Source of the DNA: Candidatus Omnitrophota bacterium
Lineage (GTDB): Bacteria > Omnitrophota > Gorgyraeia > Duberdicusellales > 4484-171
Assembly (NCBI GenBank): GCA_028710385.1
Contig: JAQTUC010000016.1
Coordinates: forward strand, 1 to 15,979
Direction of reading: 5' to 3'
Length of the DNA stretch: 15,979 nucleotides
In this document: positions 14,121 through 15,979 of the stretch, piece after piece
Numbering within the stretch: the stretch's first letter is position 1
Layout of the letters: the number at the start of each line of letters is the position of its first letter
Notes under the pieces: generated by a model
What the model saw: only the letters and a program-made list of their open reading frames with translations
Told to the model about the DNA's origin: nothing
Databases searched by the model: none
Position numbers and translations under genes: made by a program

Positions 14121-14207
14121 GAACCTGTGGCGAAGCCACTTAGGTTGAGCGACTGAGGACGTAATGTCCGAAGAAGTGCCGAGGCCTCCGGACGAGGCCC
14201 CTCGCCG
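14121..14207 (+). repeat. 87-bp repeat, copy 2
   Basis: It matches 13182-13268 at 86 of 87 bases, in the same orientation and 939 bp away. Unlike copy 1 it runs directly into an intact tRNA-Asn 3' end at 14199-14215, with which it overlaps. Confidence 0.92.
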
Positions 14208-14215
14208 GGGAGCCA
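14199..14215 (+). repeat. Displaced copy of the tRNA-Asn 3' end including CCA, copy 2
   Basis: CCCTCGCCGGGGAGCCA is identical to 13105-13121, the T-stem, acceptor strand, discriminator and CCA of tRNA-Asn. No tRNA body precedes it. It has the position and size expected of an att-type repeat. Confidence 0.88.
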
Positions 14216-14233
14216 CAAGTAAAAATCATTTCT

Positions 14234-14264
14234 TTGAAGAACTTTTTGCCTGCTATGATATAAT
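14234..14264 (+). promoter_or_regulatory. Possible promoter giving a leaderless SRPBCC mRNA
   Basis: TTGAAG (14234-14239) and TATAAT (14259-14264) are 19 nt apart. The -10 ends 6 nt before the ATG at 14271, so transcription would start at or next to the start codon. No Shine-Dalgarno sequence is visible. Confidence 0.45.
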
Positions 14265-14270
14265 TTTTAT

Positions 14271-14717
14271 ATGAAAGAAATCGTCCTTTGTGCCAAATGG
14301 TTTGTTAGGGCGCCTCTTGAAAAGGTGTTTCAGGTGATGACTGATTTTGAAAAATATCCCGAACACTTTCCGAAAGTTGCAGAATCAATACGGATAATTG
14401 AACGCAAGGGAGATTGCCTGCAAATGGAGGCTACGGTGAAATCCTTTGGGAGTAAGTTCCCCGTCAAGATGAGGACCCGGATTCTTTCCGGCAAAGGATT
14501 TATTTCAGACAATGAAAGCCTTAAATTCGGGGTTTCCGGGCATGAAGAGTTTTTACTTTCGGAAAATCAGGAAGGAACCATGGTTGACTATACGTATCAG
14601 GTTTCTATCCATAAACCCTGGCTTCGCATCATTGCTAAGCCATTACTCGGCTGGTATTCCATGAGGCATTGGGAGAAAGCCATCATAGACGAATTGAAAA
14701 GGTTAGTTGAAAGGTAA
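14271..14717 (+). CDS. SRPBCC (START/Coq10-like) family protein
   Basis: This 148-aa protein is the full length for the single-domain polyketide-cyclase/Coq10-like branch. The first strand (residues 3-11) leads into APLEKVFQVMTDFEKYPEHFP (13-33), the family's diagnostic helix with aspartate and tyrosine. A run of beta strands follows, with KMRTRI and EGTMVDYTYQV, and then a long C-terminal helix (about 127-148, MRHWEKAIIDELKRL). Such proteins bind hydrophobic ligands in a cavity. The ligand cannot be predicted. The start at 14271 is required to keep the first strand. The gene lies between a tRNA-Asn 3' copy and a decayed one, apparently with its own promoter. Confidence 0.87.
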   Translation: MKEIVLCAKWFVRAPLEKVFQVMTDFEKYPEHFPKVAESIRIIERKGDCLQMEATVKSFGSKFPVKMRTRILSGKGFISDNESLKFGVSGHEEFLLSENQEGTMVDYTYQVSIHKPWLRIIAKPLLGWYSMRHWEKAIIDELKRLVER

Positions 14718-14794
14718 AACCCAGCCGCCTGAATTATTCTACCGCCTTTCCAGGTTTTAACCGCAAAGAAAATTTTCCGCTAAATGATGCGCCG

Positions 14795-14826
14795 GAAGGA
14801 AAACCTTCGTTGGGAATTTGTCTTTT
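14795..14826 (+). repeat. Decayed third copy of the tRNA-Asn 3'-end module
   Basis: The stretch aligns with 13298-13330 (GAAGGGAAAACCCTCGCCGG and onward to TTTGCCTT), with two single-base gaps and differences that are mostly transitions (C to T, G to A). A further shared block, GAGG(G)TTTTGTTTT, follows at a similar distance in both places (13359 and 14852). It is therefore probably an old copy of the same junction. Confidence 0.5.
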
Positions 14827-14893
14827 GGCTGTTCTGTGCTAATATATTTCTGAGGTTTTGTTTTATTATTTTAAAAATCAGAGGAGGTATTTG

Positions 14894-15412
14894 ATGAGCA
14901 AAAGAATTTTTATGATCTCGGCGCTGTCTTTATTATTTATTCCTTTGCTTTTTGCTGAAACTGCGGGCGGGACAGATAAAAATATTGTAAATTTTAAACT
15001 ATGTTGCGCAGTGCAGAATAAAGATTGCGACAAAACTATATTAAAATTGCCTTCAGGCAAAACAGAAGAAATATTTGTGGAAAGTAAGCCTGTTCTTACG
15101 ATAGATGATATTGTTTCGGCATCAGCGGTTACCGTTCCGGTTTACATTAAAGGCATTAGGCTGCAACATACGTCTATCGTATTAAAATTCACGGATAAAG
15201 GAAAAGAAAAACTTAGAGAAATTACCTCTAAAAATATTAATAAACAAATGGCAGTTTTTATTAATGGCAATTTGATAATGGCCCCTTTTATAAAAATGCC
15301 CGTATCCGGAGGCGAAATTGAAATTACCGGAGGGCCCGCTGAGGAAAAGGAAGAAGCAAAGTCCTTAGTAGATACTATCAACAAAGCGATTGAAGAAAAT
15401 GCCGGGAAGTAA
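14894..15412 (+). CDS. Exported SecD P1-like domain protein
   Basis: This 172-aa protein starts at ATG 14894, supported by GAGGAGGT and by the signal peptide MSKRIFMISALSLLFIPLLFA (cleavage near residue 20-21). A longer start at 14858 would bury the signal. Residues about 62-165 resemble the periplasmic P1 head of the translocase subunit SecD: DDIVSASA, VLKFTDKGKEKLREIT, NKQMAVFINGNLIMAPFI and GGEIEITGG followed by an EEAKSLVDTIN helix. The six SecD membrane helices are absent, so this is a standalone soluble domain and not SecD itself. Four Cys residues lie at 37-45. Its role is unknown; it may bind exported substrates. Confidence 0.82.
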   Translation: MSKRIFMISALSLLFIPLLFAETAGGTDKNIVNFKLCCAVQNKDCDKTILKLPSGKTEEIFVESKPVLTIDDIVSASAVTVPVYIKGIRLQHTSIVLKFTDKGKEKLREITSKNINKQMAVFINGNLIMAPFIKMPVSGGEIEITGGPAEEKEEAKSLVDTINKAIEENAGK

Positions 15413-15557
15413 TTTGTAAGCAATTTATTTAATAATATACCGTCCCTAACCGTTAAACAAAACGAAAAAAGTCAGGATAAGGTAGAACCTTCCTATTTTC
15501 ACAAACCCTCTTTTTGATAAAGTATATTAAAACTGATAACCAAAAAAGGAGGAGAAT
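15413..15557. other. Intergenic gap
   Basis: This is AT-rich. A weak stem AAGG/CCTT occurs near 15478-15492 with no good T-run. No gene or clear promoter is supported. GGAGGAG at 15548-15554 is the ribosome binding site of the next gene. Confidence 0.5.
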
Positions 15558-15979
15558 GTGAAAAATTTTAGGCAGGTATTAACGCTGATTACATTTTGTG
15601 CTTTGGTAGTTTTGATTCAAAATAATCCTGTTGCCGAAGAAAACAAGCCGACAACAACTTCGGAATACGGATTTCCGATTATTGGTTCAAAAGCCCCTTC
15701 CTTTACTGCAGAGACCACGCAAGGCACTGTAAATTTTCCAGATGATTACAAGGGAAGCTGGGTGATTTTATTCAGTCATCCGGCAGACTTTACTCCTGTT
15801 TGCACAACGGAATTTATGACATTTGCTTCAATGCAGAAAGAGTTTGAAGCTTTAAGTTGTAAGTTAATCGGATTGTCTATTGACAGTATTTACAGCCATA
15901 TCGCCTGGATGCGTACGATAAAAGAGAAGGCGCAATACAAAGGGATGAAAGATGTGGAAGTGAACTTTCCGGTTATTGC
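15558..15979 (+). CDS. Exported or membrane-anchored peroxiredoxin, 3' end outside the window
   Basis: A GTG start at 15558 follows AGGAGGAG. The overlapping ATG (15556) is followed at once by TGA and cannot be used. At least 140 residues are present. An N-terminal hydrophobic segment (about 7-21) suggests export or anchoring. The thioredoxin-fold peroxiredoxin core follows: GSKAPSFTAETTQG, SWVILFSHPADFTPVCTTEF with peroxidatic C82 and the P-x-x-x-T/C pattern, then LIGLSIDSIYSHIAWMRTI. This is the 1-Cys/Prx6-like arrangement. It reduces peroxides with an active-site thiol. An export signal is unusual for this group. The reading frame is open to the window edge. Confidence 0.9.
   Translation, partial: MKNFRQVLTLITFCALVVLIQNNPVAEENKPTTTSEYGFPIIGSKAPSFTAETTQGTVNFPDDYKGSWVILFSHPADFTPVCTTEFMTFASMQKEFEALSCKLIGLSIDSIYSHIAWMRTIKEKAQYKGMKDVEVNFPVI

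Noticed and set aside
13182..14207. CRISPR array
   Set aside because: Only two long repeats are present, 939 bp apart with a gene between them, and there are no cas genes in the window.

Overview
The window comes from a bacterial genome with moderate-to-low GC. It has bacterial dnaX, recR and a bacterial-type seryl-tRNA synthetase, AGGAGG-like ribosome binding sites, sigma70-like promoters and rho-independent hairpins. TGA is used as a stop. The mix (archease/RtcB operon, DUF4139 protein, Ycf46-DUF1257-DUF2997 cluster, exported two-domain jelly-roll protein, palindromic repeats beside tRNAs) fits an uncultivated lineage such as Omnitrophota or a neighbour. That placement is a low-confidence inference from gene content.

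Layout. Positions 1-71 hold a tRNA-Lys(CTT) lacking its first two bases, followed by hairpins and a displaced copy of its 3' end. Positions 321-6770 carry plus-strand genes: an exported tandem-domain protein, archease, an exported DUF4139 protein, RtcB RNA ligase, serS (with an apparent 1-nt frameshift at its 3' end) and a five-helix membrane protein. Positions 6786-6988 are a cluster of palindromes leading into tRNA-Ser(GCT). Directly abutting that tRNA is a ~374-bp element with ~57-bp terminal inverted repeats enclosing a GIY-YIG nuclease gene broken by one in-frame stop. Positions 7506-10611 form a tight cluster: a 67-aa unknown protein, a Ycf46-type AAA ATPase, a membrane-anchored double zinc-ribbon protein, DUF1257 and DUF2997. 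Next come dnaX and recR, then tRNA-Asn(GTT) with its own promoter and terminator.

Downstream of tRNA-Asn (13122-14826) the region is modular. The tRNA-Asn 3' end recurs at 13308-13321 and 14199-14215, with a probable decayed copy near 14795-14826. Two 87-bp repeats differing at one base lie in this stretch, and a lipoprotein gene and an SRPBCC gene sit between the copies. A standalone exported SecD P1-like protein and a truncated exported peroxiredoxin close the window.

Functional themes are RNA repair (archease activates RtcB), translation (serS, tRNAs), DNA replication and repair (dnaX-recR) and an unexplained AAA-ATPase/zinc-ribbon module. The most striking signal is that all three tRNA genes have repeat or palindromic elements next to their 3' ends, two of them with displaced 3'-end copies. 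This suggests recurrent insertion of small non-autonomous elements at tRNA 3' ends. Every gene I accept is on the plus strand. The long minus-strand ORFs look like shadows.
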